Source: Gautieria morchelliformis (taxonomy: Eukaryota > Basidiomycota > Agaricomycetes > Gomphales > Gomphaceae). Taken from it: a stretch of 64,000 nucleotides of DNA. The translations under genes were made by a program, and so were the position numbers. The stretch lies in assembly GCA_015179125.1 (NCBI GenBank), contig WHVA01000075.1, positions 236,597-300,596 of the forward strand. The letters run 5' to 3'. Under the pieces are notes generated by a model. That model was not told where the DNA came from, did not search any database, and saw only the letters and a program-made list of their open reading frames with translations. Positions 37,409 to 46,844 of the stretch are shown in pieces. Every line of letters starts with the position of its first letter. Position 1 is the first letter of the stretch.

Positions 37409-37971
37409 CACCCCCTTGAGCATAGAAGCTTGAAAATATATGATGCACCCCCTCAAACCTAGCTTGCCATGATCCCTGAGTTCCATCTGAATCTCCATTC
37501 CATGCAGCGTTGAGGTGTAAACAATCCAAAAAGTGTGCGAGTCTGTGCGCTTGTGAGAAAGTCAGTCACCGGTCATCGTTGTCCTGTGTGATATGCCTCA
37601 AAGGAAATTTCTTGATTTCTTCTTCCAATTCATCACCCTATCACCAACATTCCCTTGCCCATCCAGCTAATCACCCGGTTCAGCATTCCCACCAGTAGAG
37701 CCCTTCTGTCCCTCTGGCTCACAATGAGACTGCAGTGGCCACTACCTCAGGCATCCACTGGGTTTTCCTGCGCTCCATACTTCCGCATCTGTCTCTATTG
37801 CAGCTGTCGTCAATTGCGATATTGGCGGTAGTTGTGATTGGTGGTGCCTCGAAAAGGTGAGGACTTTGTTTGATGCTCGGAACTGCTTGCGGGTCTTTGT
37901 ATGTTGGGTTGCCTCAATTCGAGGTCTCTCTTGTCTGCAGTTCAGCTGTGGTTAACAGGAGCCACTTGTGA

Positions 37972-38146
37972 TGCGTTTGTGTTAAGTTTTCAGAGTGGAC
38001 CTTGAGAGTTAACAAAGAGTGATTTCACATTTGTCTGAGCTCTGTCAAACGCTTAAGGAAATCTAACTACAGTGGCTTGACTTAAATATCCATTGAGCAA
38101 GCTTACTAATGTTCTAGTCGCTTCTAGTGCTCACAGTACTCCAACA
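37972..38146 (-). repeat. Terminal direct repeat B of the TRIM-like element
   Basis: Second copy of the 37239-37408 repeat, ending CAGTACTCCAACA; its first bases (TGCGTTTG) have drifted from TGTTGG. Confidence 0.68.
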
Positions 38147-38318
38147 GTTGGATGTATGTGGTAGTAGAAGGGCAACTTGTTAGAATTGACTGGTGATGTC
38201 TCAGAAAAATATATACATACATATAATGACTGTAACTACTGGATTGGAGCGGAGATGGAACTGGGTTGGAAACTGGGTTTGGAATGAGGTTGTGAGTTAT
38301 TGCATAATGTCAATACAC
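38147..38318 (-). repeat. Probable 3' LTR of the copia element
   Basis: On the minus strand a purine tract (CAGCGGGG) is followed at once by TGTATTGACATTATGC, the usual junction of a polypurine tract with a 3' LTR, directly after the copia RNase H end. The other side ends at CCAAC next to the TRIM-like repeat. No second copy is in the window, so the assignment rests on position and the tract. Confidence 0.5.
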
Positions 38319-40685
38319 CCCGCTGAGTGAAACAAAAGATAAAAAGAAAATAGACCGTGTGAGATAAAAGAAAATCAAATCATGCCTAGCTTTTGCAACA
38401 GGGCTTTGTGTTGTGGGAGTGGCAAGGCCTTGGTTAGCACATCGGCAATGTTATCAGCAGACTTCACCTAAGTAATGCTAGCTTCATTATGAGTGACAAG
38501 CTTGCGGATATAGTAGCACTCGATGTGAAGGTGCTTGGTGCGCAGGTGGTACAAAGCATCCTGAATATTTGAGATTGTCTGGAGATTATCGCAATAGATG
38601 TGGATTGGCTTGGTGCAGGTGAGGCTGAGTTAGTCAAGGAGATGGGAAACCCAAAGGGGCATGCTTGGATCCAGTGATGGGAACCATAGACTCAGACTCA
38701 GTGGTCGAGAGAGTGATCCATGCCTGTTTCTTAGATAGCCACATGACCACACACCCATTATACAGGCAAAAATAGCCACCTATGGAGTGATAATCAGCGA
38801 GCGCCGAGGCCGGGAAAGTCGGTGTTGGCATAGATCTTAATGAGTGGCAAGGAAGGAGATCAGTGTAAAATGATGCCCCTGTTGCGAGTCCCTTTCAGAT
38901 AACGTATGACATGTTTGACTGCGATCCAGTCAGCGTTGGTGTAATTGTGAGTGTGTTGGCTCAGCTGCTGGATGGTGAATACAATGTCAGGGTGGCAGCC
39001 TAAGGCTGTGTACATGAGAGATCCAATGGCCTGTGCATAGGGCACATCTGGTGCATGATCACCAGTGGCCTGAGGCAACAGGGCCTTGATGCTATGGCAA
39101 CTGGTGAAGAATCCTTCCTTTGTTTACAATTTAAAACATCAAGTAAAAACAGATGAACATTTATAAGAAATAAATTGTGACAAAATAAATCATATTCACT
39201 GCATAAGATGCAAGAAATAATTATTTGCCTTTATTCAGATTTCCTTGATGTCTTAAACTGTAAACCAAAAGGAAGACTTCTTTACCATTTGCCATAGTTT
39301 CAAATTATTACCAGATTTCCTCTTTTTCACTATTTGTTGTTGTGGTTTATGGTAAACAAACAGTGACTTGCACCTAGTGAGGTGTATTTGTTATGAATAC
39401 TCACTCCACATGATCAAGGAACTGATCACACATCCTATTCAATGTGTGTGTGTCATTGATCCAGATTGGAACATGAGACATGTCAAGCTATCCCTGGACA
39501 GGTGTAGTTGTTTTCTTTCTCTTATATCTCCTGTCCATCCATATTTCTTTGACTAATTTCATTCGATAGTAATGTCCACAATTATAGTTAGATCCATGAG
39601 TATAAAGTATCTTCTCGTCCCCTATTTCTTTACTCCACCCCACATACCTCATTCAACCATGTGACATTGCACCTTTGATATTGTATGAACATTTCTACAT
39701 AGTTAAATACCATATGATGTACAAATATCCTTGATAGCAATTCTATAATTTTTGTCTCATCACTTGGGAACTACCACAAGCAGTCGATATTCAGTTACGA
39801 TGCATATATCCAGCATATACACACACTTTCTCGATCTTGACTTCTATTTGATTCAGCCTCTACATTGAAGCTTTGAATCTCTAGCTATTAGCTACTATAT
39901 ACATTCCACACTATTCACAAGAGTATTGACCAGCAGTGCCTCAACTATATTGAACAACTGGACAATGACAGTGATATATTGGCCCTGGAACAGTTTAATG
40001 GAATTGCAATGTGGGTCTATTTCAACTCTAATGGTGAGGAACTTGAGCATCTCACCAAGAGCCTTCATGGTAAAATAGAATGCAAGAGTTGTTTGACATG
40101 TGCCATTAAAACCCTAGTACTGGCAAAGAGGCTGAAATTGTCAACCCAAATGGTGATGATTGTGAGATGGTCACTGGTCTTTTTGTAGAAAATGCAGTCA
40201 TCTGCATGGCTGCATGTGAAGTCATCATTGAATAGGATGGTGGTGAGCTTCTTGTACCAGGAACGACCTGATTTCTTTAGGCCATAAATGGCACAACACT
40301 GCTGCAGGACATGACCAGATCCATCATCAAAGCCATTGGGCTGGTGCATGTAGATCTCTTCATCTAGATAGAATTCAAGTATGTGCCTTTAATGTCCATC
40401 ATCTCAATGTCCCACCCTTGTTGGATGGTGACTGCAAGGATGAGCTGGAGGCTGTCCAACTTGACCACTGGTGACATGACCTCAAAATAGTCCATGCTGG
40501 GACATTGTGTGAAACCCTGCCTGACCACCCTTGCCTTCCCAAGTTCAAACCGGCCCTCCACATCTGTTTTAGCCACATACACCCACCGGCAGCCTACCAT
40601 ATTCTTCCCAGCTGGCAACTTGGCCAGCTCCCATGTGCCTACTTCCACATGCTGCCTCATCTCAATCTCGATCGCCTCCCTCTAT
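38319..40685 (-). pseudogene. copia reverse transcriptase and RNase H block
   Basis: Reading leftwards from 40685: the RT start (GTWELAKLPAGKNMVGCRWV, ARVVRQGFTQ, DIEMMDIKGTYLNS), the palm and thumb (QCCAIYGLKKSGRSWYKKLT, ITIWVDNFSLFA), and FTMKALGEMLKFL near 40050. After a non-coding insert come PYAQAIGSLMYTALGCHPDI (about 39040) and RNase H (WLSKKQAWITLSTTESES), ending near NIADVLTKALPLPQHK (about 38420). The RT active site reads WVDN rather than YVDD, and several stops and frameshifts break the frame. It is not functional. Confidence 0.87.
39110..39940. other. Unexplained AT-rich insert inside copia RT
   Basis: The copia reading stops near 39940 (about QLFNIVEALL) and resumes near 39110 (ALLPQATGDHAPDV). 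Copia RT normally has only a short linker here, so roughly 800 bp are extra. The insert is AT-rich, has no credible ORF, and I could not find clear terminal repeats or a target duplication. Confidence 0.5.
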
Positions 40686-40699
40686 CAGTGTTTTCCAGG
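40686..40699 (+). repeat. Left terminal inverted repeat of the hAT element
   Basis: CAGTGTTTTCCAGG, 13 of 14 bases matching the inverted right end. Confidence 0.9.
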
Positions 40700-40961
40700 T
40701 CCCAGCTAAAGACCCAGCTTAGGCCGAGCTGGGCCGCTAAAAGACCAAGCCAGGCCATGCCAAAGCTGTTATGAGGCTGACATTGAGGTCCCATCCCTGG
40801 ATCCAGAGAGCCCGAGCTGGGCCTGAAAGCCCGGGCTTTTGTGTGTTTCTCAGGTGATCTGGAGCCAGCTATGACTGTGTCATTACCCACAATGGACAGG
40901 TAGTTACAAATCTTTTTTACTATTAATAAGTGAAAAAAATTGCACCTGTCTTTCTCATCCT

Positions 40962-42660
40962 ATGCCTTTGCCCCGCATTTCCAACAGTGACAGCAGTGAA
41001 GAGGAAGTCAGTGAGGTCACCAGCCCTATCAAAAGCATCCATGGGCATGTGATTAAACCAAGTGCAGGCCTAAGATCCGAGCAACATGGCCAAGGTTCCT
41101 GGCCAGCCCAAGCACAGTGTCTCAGCACCCATAGATACTGCAGACCCATAAGACTGGATCTCAGTCAGGTAAATCTACTGGAACAGCTAAATCTAGTGGA
41201 AAGGGCAAAGAAAAAGAAACAGGTCAGAATACCAAGGCTCCTGGTGAGCATTCAATGCATGTACCTTGTTTATTCATCTCTGATCTAAGGTCTAGCTAGA
41301 TCTGCCGATGAATCTCCTAAAAGAGCCAGCCAACTCAAATGGCTGGCTCAAAGATCTAGATGGAATTGAAGACCTGCCCAAGAGTGCATCAAACAAGGTT
41401 GACTGTATGCCAGATGTTCTAACTTTCTTCAGCAGTATTCCAGATGAAAAAGGTAAAAAGATGGTTGAATGGAAGCTCTGCCAGTATATGATATATGAGA
41501 TGAACTATGAAGATAACTGACAAGTTTTGCCCTCTTTAGCAAGAATGACCAGCAGAAGACACACTTTGTGCATGAAGTGTCAACACTGTGGGACCACATG
41601 CAAGCCATGCATCTTGTCAGTTGACTATCTAGATATTCATTACAATTTACAAATGCTAATTTTCGGTTGAAGGGGAAATATAATGAATGGAGTACTAGGA
41701 CAGGTTTCACTAGCAAACTCCCACATGTAGCTAAAGAAGCCAAGTGTGCTGCCAAGAATCAGCTGGCGAGACAACACTTTGTGCCAGCTCCTTCAAAATT
41801 GACTGAAGATAGCATTTCCTATTCGGATGATGGATTTTGACACCTGGCCATTGAATGGATGGTATCAACAAATCAGGTGTGTCATAATCTCAAATCACAT
41901 TGAGATTCAATCTAATTCAATCGTTATTGAGGCTATTTCTACTTTTGACAACCCATGCTTCAAGGAGATGGTTGCTATGGCATCTTGTGCCAAGGATGGT
42001 GTCAAGATCCCCAGGCATAAGCTTTCCCAGGCTGAGATATTAGGTTTATTCCAAGGATACCTGCATTATCTAAAGATGTGTTTCATGGTGAGTTGGGAAG
42101 TAAATACCTTTGAGATCATGGCTAACTGAATAAAGCAGAGTTTGAATCTCATGGGTCGAATTTCTAGTACCTGTGATGCATGGCAAGCATCAAATGTTGA
42201 TGGCTACTTTGCTGTCACTGCACATTGGGTGGAGAAGAATGGTAAAACTCTAAGCTTACAAAATACATTGACAGGATTTATGCATCTTAACAATGCACAT
42301 TCCAGCAAAATGTTAGGTCAGACACTATTTAAGGTGTTTGACCATGTAGAAGCTGTAAGTAAGGTATATATTTATTGCATTTTATTCTAGTTCGGGTACT
42401 GAATATCTCTTAGATTGGATTGGTGACCTGTGACAATGCATCCAACAACACAACAATGATGGAGGAACTGGCTCGGTGTATTGAAGAGTGTACCGGAAAG
42501 AAGTATTGCCCCTTAAGGGAGTGCATCCAGTATGTGATCACTGATGAGCTTATCAAGATCCGGCTCCTACATGTGATTACATAGTTGCTTTTCTCATTGT
42601 ATCAACCTAGTGATGCAGGCAATGCTCACTACCCACTCTAAAACCCCCCCACATTACGAC
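40962..42660 (+). pseudogene. hAT transposase, N-terminal half
   Basis: The recognisable parts are an N-terminal Ser/Glu-rich leader (40962), a probable BED-type DNA-binding region (PHVAKEAKCAAKNQLARQHF near 41720), and the start of the catalytic domain: MGRISSTCDAWQASNVDGYF (42152, carrying the first expected catalytic Asp) and LVTCDNASNNTTMMEELARC (about 42420, carrying the second). Several frame changes occur; some may be introns and some are decay. The LINE insertion at 42662-42675 ends this half. Confidence 0.8.
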
Positions 42661-42661
42661 T

Positions 42662-42675
42662 CCCCACATCCTGAT
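42662..42675. repeat. Left target-site duplication of the LINE
   Basis: CCCCACATCCTGAT, identical to 48685-48698; the LINE poly(A), seen as T on this strand, follows directly. Confidence 0.9.
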
Positions 42676-42902
42676 TTTTTTTTTTTTTTTTTTTTTTTTA
42701 TATCTAATTTTTCGTCTTTTGGGGCGCGTCCCTATGTAAGACGCGACTGTCTATGCACACTTGACTTGGCCTCTTTCTAGCCTCTCTTTCTCAGTCTCCG
42801 CTATTGCTCAGTGGGCGAAGCCCTGGGCGTTTCCATGCCTCCGGCGGCGAGGTGTGGTCGCGCTTTCGCGCGGTCTGTTTCTGTCTCCATGCCTCTCCCT
42901 TC

Positions 42903-45900
42903 TTATCGCCCGCCTCTTTCCCTTGTCTCCAAATTCCCGTGTGTTTGTTCAAATCTGCTTGTGCCTCTTATGTACTTGAATAGCGGTTTCATCGCTTTCG
43001 GCCTGGCTAGCAGCGTGCTGAGCTCCTTCGCGCTCCTCCTCAGTGAGTGCTCGAGTTGTTTTCTCTGCTCCCTGTATGCTGGACATCGAAACAGAAAATG
43101 GTGTACCGTTTCGTCTGTTCGTTTGCATGCTGTGCACGTGGGCGAGTCTGCTTTCCCTATCTTGTATAGGTGCTTGTTGAGCGATATGTGGCCCGTTCTA
43201 AGCTGTATTAGGATCGCCGCCTGTCTGCGCGCCATGCCCGCTGTCAATCTTGCAAATGCTGGGGACGGCATGGTCTTATCGATTCGATGTGCGTATTCCG
43301 ACCTCGGGGACCTGGCGAATGTGTCTCTGACCTTTCCCTTGAGCTCGACCTTGAATCTCTGTAGCTCGGCTGCTTTGCTCAGTGGCAGCTCTCCTCTGCA
43401 CTCGATGGGGATGAAAATCTCTTCGCTGCTCTCCCCCCTCGCCGCTCTCTTCGCCTCTGCGTCTGCTCTCTCGTTCCCCTTGATTCCCTTATGCCCTGGC
43501 GTCCATCTCATCTCTATCGTGGTATTCGGCTGCCTATTCTTGATTCCTTCTATTTGTCTGTGCAGCGCCTCAACCAAGTACTGTGCCGACATTTGTTTCT
43601 CTTTCCTCGTTGTCAGTATGGCTGCCTGACTGTCTGTGCCAATGACGTATCTCGTGCTGCGTTCGCTGTATAACAGCTTCGCTCCCATCGCCGCTCCTAT
43701 CAACTCGGCCTCGAACACTGTGTGTTCTTGGTCAGTGCCTAGGTAGAGTCTTACCGCCTTCTCCTCCTTGCCATCTCTGAATAAGACTGCTGCCGCTCCC
43801 ACTCCGCCATCTACGCAGGATCCATCTGAGAATACTTGCACCCGCGCTGTATCCGCTTCCATCTCTGCTATCGCCTTCTTTTCATCTGGCGGTATCCTGA
43901 TCTGGAAGGCTGGGGCCCATTTCGGCCCCTTGCATACCGTTTGTATTTTCTCCATTCTACCCGGTTGCAATCCATATGTGTGCATGACTTCGTGCAGCGG
44001 TGTTCTGTGTCTCCTCACGTACCTCGAGGCGGCTCTCTGTATCTTCGCGGACAGGGGGTGCTTGTCTGGGAGACATGCTAGTCGCGTGGCGGCCCTGTGT
44101 ATTACTTTGTCAACCAGTAGGTGGAAGGGCAGTAGGTTTGCGTGTGCGTCAAGCAGGTCACTTGCCGCGGTTCTCATAGCTCCAGTTATGGCTATCGCTG
44201 CCTGCCTTTGAACTCTAGCTAGCTTGTTTATATAGCCTTTTGTTCCTTTTTTCCGCGCTGTGCCTGGTATTAAGAACACGTCAGCTGCGTAGAGTAGTCT
44301 TGGGACCGCTACCGCGAGATAGTATTGGCGCATATGCTTAGCTGGTATCCCCTTTGACGGCCTTGCCAGCCTGCCATACTGTTCTAGGAATTTACTGCCT
44401 TTCTGGAGCGCGTAGTTCACATGCTCTTTGAAGCGCAGCTCTTGGTCGATTATGACTCCGAGGAACTTATGCGATGACACCGGTTGGATGACGTGGTGGC
44501 CGATCTTTATCGACGGTCTGGTCAGCGGCTTGGTTTTCCTTGGTCTGGCGGGATCTGGTTCACGTCGTCTGGTTAGCCCCATGAGCGCAAACTTTTCAAC
44601 CGCGAAAGTGCAGTCATGTGATTTCGCCCAGTCGAGTGCTCCCCCTGGCCTTGTCATGATGTGCACCAACTTGTCGAACACTTCCCTTAGGTCGGTTCCT
44701 TCCGCCATTATCGTGGTGTCATCAACGAAGCTGATGCAATCCTCGCCCTTCCTCCCATGCGTAGTTTCGGCCAGGCCGGCGCTGTAGAACTGGTAGGCTA
44801 TCGCGGATAGGGGGCATCCCTGGTCCATGCCTCGCCCTATCTCGCGCATTGGTGTGCCATAGTCATCTAGCTGCATCGATGTGAGTCTCCCATCTACCTT
44901 CCTTCGAATCCACTCCGCATATTCTTGGGGCACCCCTCTCGTACGCATGTCGTGTACGAGCCGCCTAAGCATGATGCTCGGGAAGGCGCCCTTTATGTCT
45001 AGGAACAGTATCCCCAATACCTTTCCCCTGCGCCACGCATCCTTAGCTGCTCCCACCATATAATGTATGGCGTCTGTAGTTGTTCGCCCCGGGCGGCACC
45101 CGAACTGGTTGTTTGGAAGTAGAAGGTACCTTTCTGCCATCTTGACCATGTCCTCCGCTACGCATGCTGATAGTACTTTGCCTAGCATGTCAAGTAGAGC
45201 GATTGGTCTATAGGCGCCAGGGATCGAGTAGTCTTTTTTCCCCGGCTTTCTCAATACTTTTGTGATTGAGTCTTTCCATTCGGCCGGGTACACTTCCAGC
45301 TCGAAGGTGGCACGGAACAGGGGTCCTATGTAGGGCAACAGTACGTCAATACATTGCTTTATTACTGCGTTGGGGATACCGTTGGCGCCAGGCGCTTTGA
45401 ACGAGTTTAACTTCTCCGCCGCTCGCCGTATCTGTTCATCCGGTATGCCGGTGTACTCAAAAGCTTCTGGCGGGTATTGCTGTTCGTCCGAGTACATTGC
45501 GGGGTCGTTGGTTGGTTCTGGGAAGAATGTGTGGAATAGCATCTCAGCCTTCTGCTCGTTCGTGTCAGCAACCCATGCGGTGCCATTGCTGTGCTTGGTT
45601 GATAGCGTCGGAATTCTTGCTCGTCCCCCGTCCGAGGGGTCGGCGGATGCATATTTGTGTGCTGTCCATACCGTTGACTGGTTGGTTCTCTCCAGGAAAT
45701 CCTCCCAATGTTCTCGCTTGGACTTCTCTATCGTTTCTGCGTACTTGTTCCTAGCCTTCTTGTATTTTTGGTGTGCCTCGTGCGTCGGATCGCCTCTGAG
45801 TTGATAGGCTCTCCTACCTGCTCGTCTGGCTTCCTTCCTTAGCTGAGCTAGTTCCTTGGACCACCAGCGTTTCATGAATGGGGATGGCTTCGTTACCGGG

Positions 45901-46844
45901 ACTAGTTCTTCCGTCGTCTGTGTGATCGCGTCAGTCATCACTTCTAGAATTTGTGAGAAATGCTGCTTGTCTATCGGGTTTGGTTCAGTTATGGCCTGTC
46001 TTAGTCTTCCTTCGAGTGCTTCATTATACTGTCTCCAGTCTACCTGTCGGTAGTTCCGTCGTTGCACTGTGTTCGCAGCCTCCACCTTGACTTCGATCGT
46101 TGTGTCGATTGGGTAGTGATCACTTTTCGTAGGTTGGTCTTCCGGTACTGTGTGGCATTGTGTTAGTCTTTCTATTAAATCAGGTGTGAGGAAAACGTTG
46201 TCTGTGCGCGTATTGTTGCCTGTCGACATGGCTCTTAGCGTTGGGATGCCTTTGGGCAGCGCCATATGCAGTCCCCACTCCACCGTCGTATCTATTAACA
46301 GCTGGGCGTCGTCCAGGTTGCTTCTTGTGAATAGGTGGTTATTCCGTTCTTCGTCCCATTGCGGGTGATGGCGGTTGAAGTCGCCCAGCCATATGATTCC
46401 CGCATTGGTCTGTCTGTCGACTCCCGACATAACCTGTGCTCGCATGAATGTCTTCATTGCTTGTATGCTGTCGGAGTTGTTGCAGTCGCAATAAATGTTC
46501 GCTATTGTGATGTCGCCTACGCCTGTTTTCACTCTGATTGCTGTGACGTCCGGCGTGCCGACATCTATTGCTGCCCATGCGTTGGTTGCGATCCTTTTGT
46601 TGACTAGGATAGTGGCTCTCGTCCTCTTTTGTCTGTCTATGTAGTGTGTCTTTGGGTAGACCGTGTACCAGTTCGGTGTTGCTCGAGCGTTTCCTAGGAA
46701 GTCTATGTACGGTTCTTGTATTGCAATTATGTCGTATTTGTCCGGCGTGCTTGTCGATAGTATGTCAGATGTGGCCGTCAGTGACTTGTTGGCGTTCTGT
46801 TGTCTGATCCGCAATTGTGTTATTCCATTGTCCACCTCCGTCAT
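42903..46844 (-). CDS. LINE ORF2: endonuclease, reverse transcriptase, RNase H
   Basis: ORF2 nicks target DNA and copies the element RNA onto it. If it starts at the ATG overlapping the ORF1 stop (46844, MTEVDNGITQLRIRQQNANK) it has 1,313 residues; an upstream in-frame ATG at 46946 would add 34. Domains in order: APE-like endonuclease (IIAIQEPYID, IWLGDFNRHHPQWDEE, KSDHYPI), reverse transcriptase (RPIALLDMLGKVLSACVAED, FLDIKGAFPSI, GMDQGCPLSAIAYQFY and the active site SFVDDTTI), RNase H (VFSDGSCVDGGVGAAAVLF, FEAELIGAAMGA, GTDSQAAI, WTPGHKGIKGNERAD) and a C-terminal Cys-Cys-His-Cys finger (CTACKRTDETVHHFLFRC). All catalytic residues I can locate are present, and there is no internal stop. It may be competent. 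Confidence 0.95.
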   Translation of the reverse strand: MTEVDNGITQLRIRQQNANKSLTATSDILSTSTPDKYDIIAIQEPYIDFLGNARATPNWYTVYPKTHYIDRQKRTRATILVNKRIATNAWAAIDVGTPDVTAIRVKTGVGDITIANIYCDCNNSDSIQAMKTFMRAQVMSGVDRQTNAGIIWLGDFNRHHPQWDEERNNHLFTRSNLDDAQLLIDTTVEWGLHMALPKGIPTLRAMSTGNNTRTDNVFLTPDLIERLTQCHTVPEDQPTKSDHYPIDTTIEVKVEAANTVQRRNYRQVDWRQYNEALEGRLRQAITEPNPIDKQHFSQILEVMTDAITQTTEELVPVTKPSPFMKRWWSKELAQLRKEARRAGRRAYQLRGDPTHEAHQKYKKARNKYAETIEKSKREHWEDFLERTNQSTVWTAHKYASADPSDGGRARIPTLSTKHSNGTAWVADTNEQKAEMLFHTFFPEPTNDPAMYSDEQQYPPEAFEYTGIPDEQIRRAAEKLNSFKAPGANGIPNAVIKQCIDVLLPYIGPLFRATFELEVYPAEWKDSITKVLRKPGKKDYSIPGAYRPIALLDMLGKVLSACVAEDMVKMAERYLLLPNNQFGCRPGRTTTDAIHYMVGAAKDAWRRGKVLGILFLDIKGAFPSIMLRRLVHDMRTRGVPQEYAEWIRRKVDGRLTSMQLDDYGTPMREIGRGMDQGCPLSAIAYQFYSAGLAETTHGRKGEDCISFVDDTTIMAEGTDLREVFDKLVHIMTRPGGALDWAKSHDCTFAVEKFALMGLTRRREPDPARPRKTKPLTRPSIKIGHHVIQPVSSHKFLGVIIDQELRFKEHVNYALQKGSKFLEQYGRLARPSKGIPAKHMRQYYLAVAVPRLLYAADVFLIPGTARKKGTKGYINKLARVQRQAAIAITGAMRTAASDLLDAHANLLPFHLLVDKVIHRAATRLACLPDKHPLSAKIQRAASRYVRRHRTPLHEVMHTYGLQPGRMEKIQTVCKGPKWAPAFQIRIPPDEKKAIAEMEADTARVQVFSDGSCVDGGVGAAAVLFRDGKEEKAVRLYLGTDQEHTVFEAELIGAAMGAKLLYSERSTRYVIGTDSQAAILTTRKEKQMSAQYLVEALHRQIEGIKNRQPNTTIEMRWTPGHKGIKGNERADAEAKRAARGESSEEIFIPIECRGELPLSKAAELQRFKVELKGKVRDTFARSPRSEYAHRIDKTMPSPAFARLTAGMARRQAAILIQLRTGHISLNKHLYKIGKADSPTCTACKRTDETVHHFLFRCPAYREQRKQLEHSLRRSAKELSTLLARPKAMKPLFKYIRGTSRFEQTHGNLETRERGGR

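Larger units (their letters stand above)
37239..38146 (-). mobile_element. Candidate miniature LTR element (TRIM-like)
   Basis: Two direct copies of about 170 bp (37239-37408 and 37972-38146) enclose about 560 bp with no coding potential. The first copy begins TGTTGG and ends CCAACA, the short inverted ends expected of an LTR. Just inside the first copy, CACCCCCTTGAG reads on the minus strand as a purine-rich tract (CTCAAGGGGGTG) directly before the LTR, which suggests a minus-strand orientation. Total length of about 0.9 kb fits a terminal-repeat retrotransposon in miniature. Flanking target duplications were not found. Confidence 0.5.

Noticed and set aside
42811-43629. 272-codon open frame on the plus strand
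   Set aside because: It lies entirely antisense to the intact LINE ORF2 and has no domain; it is a shadow of ORF2 codon structure.
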